64,000 bases of DNA from Arenicola marina (taxonomy: Eukaryota; Annelida; Polychaeta; Arenicolidae): positions 3,488,823 through 3,552,822 of the forward strand of contig OZ025252.1 of assembly GCA_964019135.1 (NCBI GenBank), given 5' to 3'. The number at the start of each line of letters is the position of its first letter. Position 1 is the first letter of the stretch. Of this stretch, positions 46,053 to 58,262 are shown piece after piece. The translations under genes and the position numbers were made by a program. The notes beneath the pieces are model-generated. The model saw only the letters and a program-made list of their open reading frames with translations. It did not search any database and was not told the origin of the DNA.

Positions 46053-47216
46053 CAAGCTGTCTTCGTCTTCGGTGAATGCATCGGTTGACAAGCTACAGGC
46101 AAACATTGCAGTGTGACTCTGGCTCACTTGGCACAGAACCCTTCAAACCTGAGTGTTGACCGATAACTACCAATAGTAACAGACGGGTCTCTTGGCACCC
46201 ACGTAAGCATGTGACCCTTGAAAATAGGACAGACATTTCCCCATGGGTTAATAGGCCTATCATTCCATGCATGCATCGCCTTGCTTCGATCACTTTACCC
46301 CCATCAATATATCTTGATAAGTGTACACAAATCAGTGAACCGTACACGCTGTTTGTATATACACATTACACACATTTATACACATTGATATATATGATCG
46401 TATGGGTAGCTGCAGTCAGTGATGGTTGCTAGGCTAGTGGCGGTGGTGTGTCTATACACACGATGGGTAATGAAGCCAGTAGGCCCTATAAAAGACCCGA
46501 TGTGTCAACAATCTGAAGCGTATAAAGTGGTCTAAAAATGGTGATCAGCCAAGCCGATCGGTCTCATCATGCTAGACGTCTCGCCAGAGGTAGCGTCACC
46601 GCCCCCCCCCCCCTCCCCCCACCCGGTTACCTCAGGTTGTACCATCTGATCCGCCGTTTCCAGATAACAACCGCCGCATACCGAGCCACCCATCCACCCA
46701 GCCAGCCTTCCGCAAATCACGATAACGTGGTGCACCCACGAGGAAATGATTATATTACGTTGTGTAACCGTTATAACGCATTTTTTTGCCTTGTAACGTA
46801 ATGGCGTCTGATGCTTGCTCGCTTCGTTTTCGGAACGCGAGGCTGGCGATTTAGTCACCATATGGCATGTGATGACAGGTAAGTCGATGGTCTCGATGTT
46901 GCGGACTTTTTCCCCTTTTGCCCAATTCTTGCAACATTCTAAAGTTACTGAATGTGATATCAAGACATGATATGATTTTTCCACAAGATACTTGAAGATA
47001 AATTATTAGAAGTTTTCTATTTTGTTCAATATGTATGAAAATGGGTTAGCCCTGTTTTTCTCCAACTAAGGGCGTTCCTTGTATGTTATGTTAGTGTTCT
47101 GTATTTGTACAGCAGGCCTGGCGCCTGAAGTTAGCAACAAAACTAGCGACATGAAGACGTAGTTAAGTCAACGTGCTAATTCAACACTCCTATTTCAGCG
47201 TTTTTGTAGCTGTTAT
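46053..47216. other. Unique sequence, possible TATA promoter
   Basis: CTATAAAAGACC near 46484 is a good TATA box, followed by ordinary sequence. C-rich patch at 46600-46625. No exon supported. Confidence 0.35.
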
Positions 47217-47428
47217 ACCAGAGACCCTGCCATACCAATAAGTGTTCTACTAGAAACCCTGCTACACCGGTAAAAGTGTCATATCAGTAATCTTACCACA
47301 CCAGTAAGTGTTCTACCAGAAACCATACTACTCCAGTAAGTGATGGACCAGAAACCCTGACACACCTGTACAAGTGTTATACCAGAAACCCTGCTATACC
47401 AGTGTAAGTATAAGTGTTATCGACTGTG
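47217..47428. repeat. Degenerate minisatellite, 32-34-bp unit
   Basis: Six to seven diverged copies of ACCAGAAACCCTGCTACACC plus AGTAAGTGTTCT, starting near 47217, 47249, 47283, 47315, 47347 and 47381. More diverged than the other arrays, so probably older. Confidence 0.85.
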
Positions 47429-48690
47429 TTCTTGTGTCACTGTCTGTATAATAAAACCAGTCGCTAACAGAGCGGCGGTATAAACGGTATCTATATTAAT
47501 AAAGACGTTTCTGTCACACTTTACAAACTGTATTTATTTCTGGACTTGGCGCCTTACAAATCCGTGGACAAATCACGCCTCCTTTTCAATTTCAGGCATG
47601 TAAAGTAACTGAACTATTACCAAAAAAATGAATCGTGATTCATTCTACATGAGGTGTAGGCGGGTATGGCTTAGCACTGTAGAACCAGCGCAACTGGCAG
47701 AGCAAAATGTTACCTACTCAACTGTTGACTTGCCTCAACTGTACAAAGGGATGCTATCTATTGCGTTTGGAGTTCAAATGTGACTGTTAATGATTCAAAC
47801 AGTTTGGGATGTAACAATGCGGGGTGATAGCCAGCCAGCCAGACAGGGAGTACAGACAGTGACACAGACAGACAGAGAGGCAGACAGATAGCGTCAGCTC
47901 CCCCGATCTGCCGCCACAGTTTTCACCCTTCCTCCAGTTATAAGATACCCTGGTCGTCTACACTTTAACACGATCACGCACTCAATGTATGCACCGATGG
48001 ACCCCTTAAGTTTGCGGAGAGATCTATGAACCTGGGACTCCAACTTGAATTTTAGTAGTCCAATTCTTTTGACTGATGGCCGGGTACCAAGCTCCAAACG
48101 TGACTCATTAGGTTGTCCCCAGCCTAGAACTACATTTCTGCATGACATATTTATTTTTAATCTATTGACTTTGATATATTCTTTCATATTGAGTTTATTC
48201 TATGGCATGAGGAGAACATGAAAAGCAGTTCCGTTCTGGTGACAATGTTGACAGTTTATGAAATCGGCACCATTCGATTTCCATTTCAAATTGTTTCCAA
48301 TTGTTTTTTGCATTAGAATTCTTCCCAATAGAAGACAGCTGTATCTGCACAAAGTTGCATTTGATAAAATCAAATGTTTGTGCAACTCAGTTGTGTTCCG
48401 TATGAGTAGTATTAATCAAAATATTCAATATATGTACTACCAATAATTTACATTACTTCAGTGCATTTTCTGACCTACTTGCTTTGAAATGTGGCCAAAA
48501 TATCCACGAAGTACTTGCCAAAGTATGAACTACCTTCAACAATGACACAAAGTGCATGTTGACTGATGTGTCATTCTGCAGTATATCTACCTGTCTATGT
48601 ATAACAATATATCTGTATATATATATTTGATCTATTTACGTCATATCGCACCAGCGAGAAAGGTACGTGACACGATATTCTGCACAAACA
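47429..48690. other. Unique sequence, no gene recognised
   Basis: Contains short GACAGACAG-type repeats at 47835-47890. A 97-codon minus frame (47894-48187) has no recognised domain. Confidence 0.45.
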
Positions 48691-48704
48691 TAGACCTTTG
48701 CTCA

Positions 48705-48802
48705 GGTGTGGCTCGAACCACGCACCGGCCGCTTGGGCTGACCTAGCACGAGCAAACTCCAAAGTAGCCGAACGCGCTACCGACTAGGCCACGGGGTGAG
48801 GA
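48705..48802 (-). mobile_element. tRNA-like head on minus strand, probable SINE or tRNA pseudogene
   Basis: On the minus strand GTGGCCTAGTCGGTAGCGCG resembles an A box and GTGGTTCGAGCCAC a T-arm with B box. About 55 bases lie between them, long for a normal tRNA but possible with a long variable arm. Acceptor pairing (CCCCGTG against CCTGAGC) is poor. Confidence 0.5.
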
Positions 48803-48905
48803 CGTGTGTGTTGACGCCTGTGGAGTCACTCTTGGCTAACATGGATTTTGTTACATTCTTTATTAGGTTACCATTACCCTTGCCCGACCCCCCCTCCCCC
48901 GCCCC

Positions 48906-49812
48906 GCATAGGTGTAATACGTGAGCTATTATTGAACAGAATCCCCAATCGACATGTGTCGCACAGGTGTAATACGTGAGTTATTATTGAACAGAATCCC
49001 CAATCGACACTTGTCGTACGTGTGTAATACGTGAGTTATTATTGAACAGAATCCCCAATCGACATGTGTCGCACAGGTGTAATACGTGAGTTATTATTGA
49101 ACAGAATCCCCAATCGACATGTGTCGCACAGGTGTAATACGTGAGTTATTACTGAACAGAATCCCCAATCAACATGTGTCGCACAGGTGTAATACGTGAG
49201 TTATTATTGAACAGAATCCCCAATCGACACTTGTCGTACGTGTGTAATACGTGAGTTATTATTGAACAGAATCCCCAATCGACACTTGTCGTACGTGTGT
49301 AATACGTGAGTTATTATTGAACAGAATCCCCAATCGTCACTTGTCGTACGTGTGTAATACGTGAGTTATTATTGAACAGAATCCCCAATCGACACTTGTC
49401 GTACGTGTGTAATACGTGAGTTATTATTGAACAGAATCCCCAATCGTCACTTGTCGTACGTGTGTAATACGTGAGTTATTATTGAACAGAATCCCCAATC
49501 GACACTTGTCGTACGTGTGTAATACGTGAGTTATTATTGAACAGAATCCCCAATCGACACTTGTCGTACGTGTGTAATACGTGAGTTATTATTGAACAGA
49601 ATCCCCAATCGACACTTGTCGTACGTGTGTAATACGTGAGTTATTATTGAACAGAATCCCCAATCGACACTTGTCGTACGTGTGTAATACGTGAGTTATT
49701 ATTGAACAGAATCCCCAATCGACACTTGTCGTACGTGTGTAATACGTGAGTTATTATTGAACAGAATCCCCAATCGACACTTGTCGTACGTGTGTAATAC
49801 GTGAGTTATTGT
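48906..49812. repeat. Minisatellite, 55-bp unit
   Basis: About 16.5 units, exactly 55 bp, with GTAATACGTGAGTTATTATT, GAACAGAATCCCCAATCG and one of two linkers: ACATGTGTCGCACAGG or ACACTTGTCGTACGTG. The first linker prevails in the first six units, the second in the rest, so the right side expanded more recently. Confidence 0.97.
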
Positions 49813-52800
49813 AATGATGAATGGAAAATCACTAAAGTCCAACAATAAAATATCAAAATAATTAGACAGTACCTGAATTTTGGTTCCCAGCCGGACAAAT
49901 CAGGATCCATACTTTCGGAACGTGGTTTCAATATCCAGAAGAAATCCCGATTATCGCTCACTGGATGATCGCTTGCAAGTGTTGTTCTCGGTATTTAGGC
50001 TGGCGAGCTATTCTTTTGGTTATTTATTAATATAATGGTAACACTGGCGATGACAGGATGAGGAAACTGTTCGGTTGCCCAGGAGACAGACGGCGGCGGC
50101 GGCGGCGGAAGCAGAGGGGATCCGGCACTGTTCCATCGCCGGGACCGGTGGACAGGGGTCGCACTGCAGTTAACATGTCGCACACGACCGAGCAATAAAC
50201 GGACGTATCCTCTTCGCGAGAAGTTTTTACTGTTTTTACCGCCGGTGAAAATCACGGCACGACGGCCCGAAAACAGCGGAGACCGCACACCAACAGTCCG
50301 TCGGCAACCAACCGACTAAGCGGTGACTTCAACGCGAGAATGGACTTTTAGTTAGACGATACATGATGAAAGTTGGAAGAGATTCTCGTGTAGAGATCTA
50401 TGGGTTTTTCACGTTTTCATGTCGGTTGGTGGGTGGGAGGAGAAGTAAATCCACAGGTCGGTGAGGAAGTCGTTCTCTTGGGAGGCCAGTGACACGGAGT
50501 GACGGAGCGATGGAAGGTGGCGATGATTGTTGTGGGAGAACGGAGGACTAGGGGCGGGCGGGGGGGGGGGGAGGCTGGGGTATGGGTGCGGATCGGATGC
50601 ATGCTGCAGGTGGAGAGTTGGGGGGAGGGGGCGGGGGGGCTGTGAGGGCGGGAGATGGAGGGAGGGGGAGGGAGGGAGAGGGGGTTGGATAGGGGGTCTA
50701 TGTGGAATGACAACCACATAGGTCTCTCTTTCTCAGTTAACTAATTTACGGCGAGCTCTGACTGGATGGGGAGGGGGCGGGATGCATGGTAACTGCGGTG
50801 TGGCTGGGGAGGAGGGAGGCGAGGGCTACAATACTATGAGTTCGACGCGGGGGAGGAGGGGGGGGGCGGGGCGAGTGGGGGTGGGGGGGCTCACAATGGA
50901 CATTTATTAATTGTTCGTTCGTTACACTCCCATTGTATAAGTACGCTCCATGGCGTTGGTATGGGGAGAGGGGAACTTACACCACCCCCCTGCCCCCCTC
51001 CCCAACTCCCCATTCAAACTCACTCTACCATCCCCTCCCTTTTAGTTAATGTGCTACACTCCTGCGGCCGTACACAATAATTAGATAGTTTACAACCTGT
51101 TCGATCGAACGGAAAACATTTGTAGTTATTTAAGCGACGAACCGCTAACCGCAGGTTGTGGGTCGGCGGTTTGGCAACTACTAATATCGGTTTTTATTTG
51201 GGTCCGATATTTGCGGTTTCCCATACCATACCGACAAATCTGTACTCGAAATAATAAATTACTAACTTACTAAGTAATGTAAATTTAGTTTCGTAACTGT
51301 TTCGTAACTTCCTAAGCGGGTCGAATTTAGAGACTAAAAGGTGGATATGTAGCTTGCTCGGTTCAGAGAATATTTCTTGAATGAATTTCGTAAATAATAA
51401 AAAAAAAACGCTGAAACGTTATGCCGAAAGAAAACCTGGAAATGATGAAATTTATGTAACCCACATAGCTTTATGAATGTACTTTCTAAAGTGTTTCATA
51501 AATACGTGGGAAGGTATGAAAGAAGAAAACTGCGAGTGATGCAACCATTGAACACCACACAGGCCAATTAAACGGCTCCTCAGTCAGTGGCGTTTTAGGG
51601 GCGATGTTAAGTTACTTCCGGTCCTGCCAGAGAACGCCCCATCCAACTGTACCCCCCCCCCACCCCCCAGCCCCTCCCCACCCCAGCCATCCCTGTTTAC
51701 AGTGATAATGAAGCCAACCCCACACCATCAACCTCCTCCTAACTATACCAATCCCCTCTCTCCACTCCTCACTTTCGACCCCCCCCCACACTTTCGACCC
51801 CCCCACACTTTCCACCCCCCCCCACACTTTCCACCCCCCTCCCCCCACTCTCCACTCCCACCCACACACACGCCCACACCCCACTCCCATTCTGGCCGAG
51901 GGCCTAAAGTTGTTGGTGCCTGAGGCAATTCACTGGCCTTGTCGTCGGTGGCTAGTGACAGTGATGGAAGTGACTTGATGGTCATTGTCGGCCTTCCGAC
52001 CCCCCCCACCCCCCTCCTCTCCAATCCCGTCTGGCATAGGTAAGGCAAGCGACCGAGAGCGACCGACTTGTCTATCTAGATACATACACCTTCATCAAAC
52101 TCCCCTCCCCCTCTTCCATTCCCTTATATGCTACCCACCCCCCCCCCCCCGCCTCCTTCACCCTCCCCCCCCCCCTCCCACACACACCACACAGATTCGC
52201 GCCCCTACTTTTCCACATTACCGTATAACTTGTGGCGTCCGCTCGCTCGGGCTGCCAGCGCGCATGCCCGCCAGGCCTGGTTACAGCCATTTCATTTTAG
52301 TCAGGAGCACTTCGCTCATTCATTTGTTTTTAATAAACCAGGGGCAATAACCGGTCCCCACAACGGGCGACTGGCGGGTGCGGTACGTATGTCCACCGTG
52401 GGGCCGGCGCGTACACAGGTCTAGTAGGTCTACACACAACCCACTGCGAAGTAGGGGGGGGGGGTAGACATGGGGGGGGGAGGAGGGAGGGCGAGCGGAG
52501 GGAGAGGGGTACGGCCGGTGAGAGGGAGGCGGGGGGGGGGGGGTAGCGTCTCAATCTAAGGCGGTTTGACAATTTTGGCGCGCATTTTAAAATGCGGCCT
52601 CTGGTCGTTATAATTAACATTCCCCATACAGCGTTATTTTCCATGAGCAACTTTTGAAATGTTTTGAATGGAAACGAGTGTATTTCGGTTCTTAGTGTAC
52701 GAGTATATAGTTATTGTACACAATAAATAACAGGGCGTGTCGTTAAGTCACTTTCTTTTCCTAACTGGCGCTTGTCGTCTGGCTTTCTTGTGTATTACGT

Positions 52801-52990
52801 CATTAAAAATCGGGCATCGCTGCTGTTTTTCACCTTTTTAGATATGATAACATTTATTCCAGTTAAAGCTTCTGGATTAATTAATACATACACATAATAT
52901 AATACAAGAGATATTCGACCATAGGTCGCGGACGAAAATACATCAGTACATTTGGAAGCTGTATTAATGGCGACGTTACGAGTCGTCAGG
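49813..52990. other. Unique sequence with GGC microsatellite and G/C tracts
   Basis: CGG triplets at about 50090-50107, G-rich tract 50550-50690, G-rich patch 50850-50890, C-rich 51645-51880 and 52130-52190, G-rich 52455-52545. The CGG run sits in CpG-rich DNA and could be a 5' untranslated region, but no start or splice site stands out. Confidence 0.4.
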
Positions 52991-54288
52991 GCCAATTTTG
53001 GCTAAAGGGCCTTATAGAGGCAATTTGGGCTAAATGCTGCCTTCGACAGGCAGTGTGGCACTGTAGGCGGAGCTTAATTAGACATCCAGTTTGAAGCCAA
53101 TGTGCTTCTCTTGAAGCAATATTAACGGTACTTTCGTATCTTTTATTTATTATGTCTTCGTGACTTCACGAACTTCATTTGACGATCACGACAAATATTT
53201 GCGATGGCTTCTATTTTGCTAAGTATACCTACTTACGAAATCATGAGTGAACTCATGAATTTGTAGGTGATGGTCGCTATTGCCAAATTAGCTGAACATC
53301 AAGCAGGCCCAAACTTTCGTAGGAGCACGTAAGCTATGACGTTGACGCACACTTAGCCAGCTCGCCATAGGTGTCTCTGAAGACGACGTGTTTAAGTGAA
53401 CATGAAATGTTGTTCTCAAGAGCGATTGCTTGACTCATTATGAATGGCGCTACGAATTTTACTTTTTATCTAATAATACGTCATCGTGACGTGACATGAC
53501 GTCATTTGAGGTTCGCGCAAATGCTCAAAATGGCTTCTATTTCTCTAATATGTCTACTTATCAACTCGGGTTATGACAGCTATTGCCAAAGTGGCTAAAA
53601 GTAAAGCAAACCCAACATTTCGTAGGGGCACGTTAGCTATGACGTCATTTTTGACGCATACATATCCCCTGCGCCAAAATAGTTACACACGGCACAAACT
53701 GTCCCTGAACACGACCCGAAAGACGCCATACCTTATAATAGCTGAGTAATAGCTTACGTATGATGTGTGACGTCATGACGTCATAGTGACGTTATGACCT
53801 GACGCACGACAACGTCCAAGTGGCAATACGCCAAGGTTTACTGCCACAACTTATTCGATTGAAGAGCTAGGCGATAGAAAGAATAGCCCTTCAGCTATGG
53901 TTTGACGAAATGGCCAAAAGTTGCATTAGTTCATCATTGCGGAGACACGGAGACCTAGGACAAGAACAAAGAACACTGCATGCGAAGTGATATAGCAACT
54001 CATTTGTTTCTTTGACTAGTTCTCTGCCGGTCGATGGTCCCTACCATTTGGCGTAAAGATCACAGCTCTGGCATGTTTTTCTTAATTTTGACGTTGTTTT
54101 AAAGATAGACACAATCTCCATGCACTCATCATTGGTGGCCCCGCAAAGGTGTCGTCCCACTTTGAAGCACTCTAGCGCCATAACTGAGCAACATCCGCCT
54201 GATTGAAGCATTAAGTGATCTGTAGATTTTTGACGATTTTTCTTTCAATGGCAAGAATCTGTATGTTTATCATTAGGCCAGTGGCTTC

Positions 54289-54302
54289 GTTGCCATGGAA
54301 AC
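54289..54302. promoter_or_regulatory. RFX X-box motif within the CRE-rich region
   Basis: GTTGCCATGGAAAC matches GTNRCC-AT-RGYAAC apart from A for Y at one base. Confidence 0.35.
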
Positions 54303-55302
54303 AAAAAGTAATACAGATATCGCCGTGTTTTTCTTATAACTTGCTTCACGGAGATATTACCTCACTGTGTGGCGAAGGAGACTGAAATAGCTTGAGCGGA
54401 AGTAGGTCATATTCGATCAAGTTCATTTTTCCCCATAGGATCCCATATTAAACGATTTCGACTATATACCGAAAAGTAATGTGGCTATGGAACCATGTTG
54501 ACAGATTATGACTCAGCTTAGTATTATCCATCCACAGGTGCAAGCATTGAGTGATGGCTTGAATAGGACACCCGTGGGAGCCTCTGCTAACACCCAAAAG
54601 CCGTATCTTTCACCATTGGCCAAATTTCAAAAAAATCCTGTGACGTCACTATTTGCTCCAATCGCATGCGATAAGCACTGAGGCTACTATGTATCATCTT
54701 TAACTAAGAAAACAATGCCGGTGTCGCTTGCTGGAGGCACTTGTGAAATACACGACAAAACATTTTTCCCAGCCTAAAGATACAGCGCTTTAACATGGGA
54801 AGTCCCATAGAGAACTGCCGTCGGCCCTGGAACCGGAAGTAAGATAGGAACATATTATTTTTAGTTTGCAGCTATACGAGGAACTACGTTTCCTACAATA
54901 TGATGCTACTCACTCATTTTTGGGATTTTTTCCTGATTTTTGACGAATTGTTTTAAGTACCAAAAGTGACGTCATCGTGACGTCACGTGACGCATCAGAG
55001 AACTCTAACATTCGACACAACTCATCTTAATTCATATTTCTATGGCATATTAGAACATCATAGCGATAGCTTGATGGCAAATGTGCCCAAAAGCGAGAAA
55101 ACTGACAAAGGTCATTTAGTGCGTTTTCTGCAAAAAGTACGACCTCATTTTACTCGAAATCACTATTACGCATCAAAAAGTGAACAATACCCGAAAACTG
55201 CGCCTTAAAGTGTAGCACATTTTGCAACTCACCCGGAATCTCTAGCTTTAATATTAACGGAGATATATGCATTCTTAGTTTTTTTTTCTCAAAAAATCGC
55301 TG

Positions 55303-55329
55303 TGACCTTGACCTTTGACCTTTTGACCT
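55303..55329 (-). promoter_or_regulatory. Four tandem nuclear-receptor half-sites
   Basis: TGACCT occurs at 55303, 55309, 55316 and 55324, giving spacers of 0, 1 and 2 bases (DR0, DR1, DR2; AGGTCA on the minus strand). DR1 is the known site class for HNF4, COUP-TF and RXR dimers. Confidence 0.45.
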
Positions 55330-55470
55330 GGGTGACGAGTATGTTCTAGCCCTACTGCGTGGCTATAAGGTACTGAAGACTGCGAACCGATGCATGCCGT
55401 TGTTAGGCCATAATAAGACTTTCCGTTTTTGCGTGAAACAGACATACATACATACATATATATATATTGG

Positions 55471-55815
55471 CTAGCCACGCGTACCTAAATTATTTGTGTG
55501 GGGTTCCCGTCATCCCATAGTCTGAGGCTCCGATCCAATAACGGACGGTATTTACCTGGTAAGTAAATAATACGCCTCGCCTTCCATTTTATCGCTACTT
55601 CGTCTGTAGTCTGTCCTTTGTTGACCGAGCGAATGCATTCAGTTTGTATTATGAGTTGGCCCACGCGCCCCATCCCAGCTTGTACATAACCATCGTTTTA
55701 GGCCTTATTCCTCACCGCGACCACTCCTTGGTTTGGACTTCTCATTCTATGCTCACATTTTGGCTCTGAATTACTCATTTGCAGTTTTAGTTTTGCGTGC
55801 ACAGAACACACGGTG
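55471..55815. other. Unique sequence, no gene recognised
   Basis: No repeat or exon seen. Confidence 0.4.
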
Positions 55816-55819
55816 GGTC

Positions 55820-55878
55820 GGTATAAAAGGCAATAGCCTTCTTGGCGACTTCACTCGATGCCTCTGCCACGCCAGGTA
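55820..55878 (+). promoter_or_regulatory. Candidate TATA promoter with short first exon
   Basis: GGTATAAAAGGC (TATA at about 55822) is followed about 30 bases later by TTCACTC, an initiator-like sequence near 55850. Next come ATG (55858-55860) and, six codons on, CCAG followed by the splice donor GTAACC near 55876. Spacing is right for a core promoter and a small coding first exon, but no second exon is identified. Confidence 0.35.
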
Positions 55879-56244
55879 ACCAAGACTATAGGTTCACTGA
55901 ACTAGGTATGATTTTCTATACCGTTTCAGTATTTTCACCAAGCCTATTGCTATCAGAGTCTGGTAGATCGCTGTTGGGCCATTTCGCCGCCATGCTAGCT
56001 GATCGGGGCCGCCTTCTCGACTGGGGTTTGTCATGAATCCTATGTTGTGGGGCGGCGACTCAGTCGGCGAGTTTGGTGTGCGATCAGAAACAGCGACGAG
56101 ACGTGAACGGCCCCTGATGAAGACACGTCTTATTCGGTCCCCTGAAACCTTGGTTTCAGTGTTCATCTCATATTTACCCTCACGGGGTCTCCATTTTCAT
56201 TCATAAGTGTGCAATGTGGCAATTGTTCACGATTGTTCACTGTT

Positions 56245-56375
56245 GTTTTGGCCTATTTTGATCTATTCTCGTTTTGGCCTGTTTTGATCCATTTCATTTT
56301 CCCCAGACCTGTTTTCATCTGTTATATGTTTTCCCCAGATCTGTTTTTGGCCTGTTTTTATCTATTATATTGTTA
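56245..56375. repeat. Degenerate repeat of TTTTGGCCTGTTTTGATC type
   Basis: Four to five diverged copies of a TTTTGGCCTGTTTT block with ATCTATT and CCCCAGA(C/T)CTG linkers. No fixed period. Confidence 0.55.
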
Positions 56376-56481
56376 TCCTGGACTTACCTACAGCTTGTGG
56401 TTTACCCTGTGCCCGTGCGTTTCTTTTTTACACACATACATACATCTATAGAAACAGACAAACAAACACGACCGACCGACA

Positions 56482-56510
56482 TATGACGAAAATTGAAAAT
56501 TTTCGTCATA
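56482..56510. repeat. Perfect 13-bp-stem hairpin
   Basis: TATGACGAAAATT (56482-56494) and AATTTTCGTCATA (56498-56510) are exact complements around a three-base loop GAA. It follows ACATACATACAT and ACAGACAAACAAAC microsatellite-like sequence, which may mark the end of a retroposon. Confidence 0.7.
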
Positions 56511-57940
56511 ATAAGCATAATATACCCACAGCAGAGTAAATATTGAAGCAACCTTGGAAGGTTGTGCAAATTATGTCGCTCATAGTGTGGTAAGTTTGGC
56601 ACGGTTCACTCACAAAACCTATACAAACCCTGGCATCACCCCCCCCCACCCACCCCGCCCCTGCCCCTTCCACACACCTCGCGTGTGATCTATCTTTATG
56701 TTAATTCTGACCGAATTATGTCAATAAGCAAGTTGCCCGTGTAACTTCTGGCACAACATATGTTTATATTTATGCGACAGAGAGTTCTTTGGTAGGTAAC
56801 ATGAACATTAGAACTGTGTGGTATAGTATCTCTGGAAGGCTGTATCGCTTCTCATTGGTGTAGTTGCGGGTGTCACTAAAATCTGTTAAAGTCGCCCATT
56901 CAGCCTCATTGAACATGTAATAAAATTTATAAACACCTTTTTAAAAACACATTAAGAAGTTGTTAATGTAAATTTTTTGCCTCATGAAGGATCCAATATT
57001 TGAAAGCCCCCCTCTGGGTGAGTATACGATCCCCGAATTATTTAGTAGGCGGGGGGGGGGGAGGGGCGGGGGCGGTGGCGGGGGCTTTCCCGGGGCATTG
57101 CCCCCATAAAAGGAAGAGGTATAAAACATAAAATGAGAAATGACATAGAACACAAGATATACCTCGACCAATGAACTAAACCTCATCTTTCATGACTTGA
57201 ACATTATACTTTAAGAGACAATTTAATACAATTTTCATTTGTCAATGATATGTTTTGATGCGCCTGCATTGTGCTTTTTGATGTCATTACTGTACAACTT
57301 AACGGAATTAAATCTGGCTTTCCAAAGTTAATTTGTGACCAAATATCTAGGATTTTTTTTTATATCATATTTAGATGATTGGATTGTTATTACAGCTGCC
57401 CTACGTAACAACAAGCGTCATCAATGCGCAAAGATTGATGCATTTGTACACAAGAACGTCACTTTTCCGCGCTCCTTTGTACCAGTCTAACAGTAAATGT
57501 ATCTGAAAGCATCTCACTTCCAGGCGTCGTATTCATAATTGCCACTTAGGCTACGCCACCAGACCTAGCGCTAAGTGGAAGACTTGTCGAGGGATTATCG
57601 GGTTCAAAATGCATAAGAAGTCACCCAAGAAGTGGATTTTCTGAATTAAAAAAGTGCTAAAATTATATTGAAGAAGATTTCTTAATCATGAGCACCACCC
57701 ACAACGAGCTGGTAAGGCTAAGACGACAACGCACTTTTCGTGCGTAAGTTACGAGGGGACTATGAATACCGCCCCAGATCTTGTTCACCATGGCATTGTC
57801 ATTTCATGAAAGGGAGCTTAATTATTGAGCTCCACTTGTAAGCATCTGTTAATCATTGAAAGGAACTTTAAAGATATCGCCTCCCAGATCGCCGATTCTC
57901 GTAACCTCCCGATTCTAAAACCGGTGCCAATTATTGTGGG

Positions 57941-57980
57941 TCCAATCAGATCCAATCAGATCCAATCAGATCCAGTCAAT
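57941..57980. repeat. 10-bp repeat TCCAATCAGA, four copies
   Basis: Copies at 57941, 57951, 57961 and (changed) 57971, each with a CCAAT box except the last. Confidence 0.85.
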
Positions 57981-58228
57981 AAGTCTGCACTGTTCTTTCT
58001 GATTGACGTATTGCTATCTATATCATGCTCATGTGTGTCATATGGGACTGGTAATCCATGTGATGAGCCTTAAGTGTGTGGGGACAGGAGCGGAGGAAAT
58101 CACGGTATAATCATAGTTATGATGAATGCAAGTACGGACTGCCAAGGAAGATCAAGGAAGAAATTTTATTAAAAGATTGGTTTTTTTTATTTGAGGGCAG
58201 GACTAGTGAGTAGCGACATGCTAGTGAG

Positions 58229-58262
58229 AGTGGCCTCCTAGCTCAGTCGGTAGTGCAGAGCG
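58229..58262 (+). mobile_element. tRNA A-box fragment
   Basis: GCCTCCTAGCTCAGTCGGTAG is a good tRNA 5' half, but no B box follows, so this is a truncated SINE or tRNA pseudogene. Confidence 0.4.

Larger units (their letters stand above)
53020..55470 (+). mobile_element. Possible large non-coding transposable element rich in TGACGTCA
   Basis: Composition and texture change here: no G/C tracts and many CRE palindromes (near 53500, 53640, 53767, 53775, 54641, 54967 and 54978). A segment of about 160 bp (53200-53370, with TGGCTTCTATTTTGCTAA and AAACTTTCGTAGGAGCACGT) is repeated in diverged form at 53530-53670. The right part carries four TGACCT half-sites and ends in ACATACATACATAC followed by TA repeats (55440-55468), as microsatellite tails of retroposons often do. 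No long open frame, so non-autonomous or decayed. Borders are uncertain. Confidence 0.4.
55879..58228. other. Unique sequence with short repeats
   Basis: Holds a degenerate TTTTGGCCTGTTTTGATC repeat (about 56245-56375), a hairpin (56482-56510), G-rich patch 57050-57085 and a 10-bp repeat (57941-57980). No exon supported. Confidence 0.4.

Noticed and set aside
47020-47560. Possible long terminal repeat with a TGGCGCC-type primer site
   Set aside because: No second repeat, no coding parts and no clear ends were found. The resemblance is too short to support a call.
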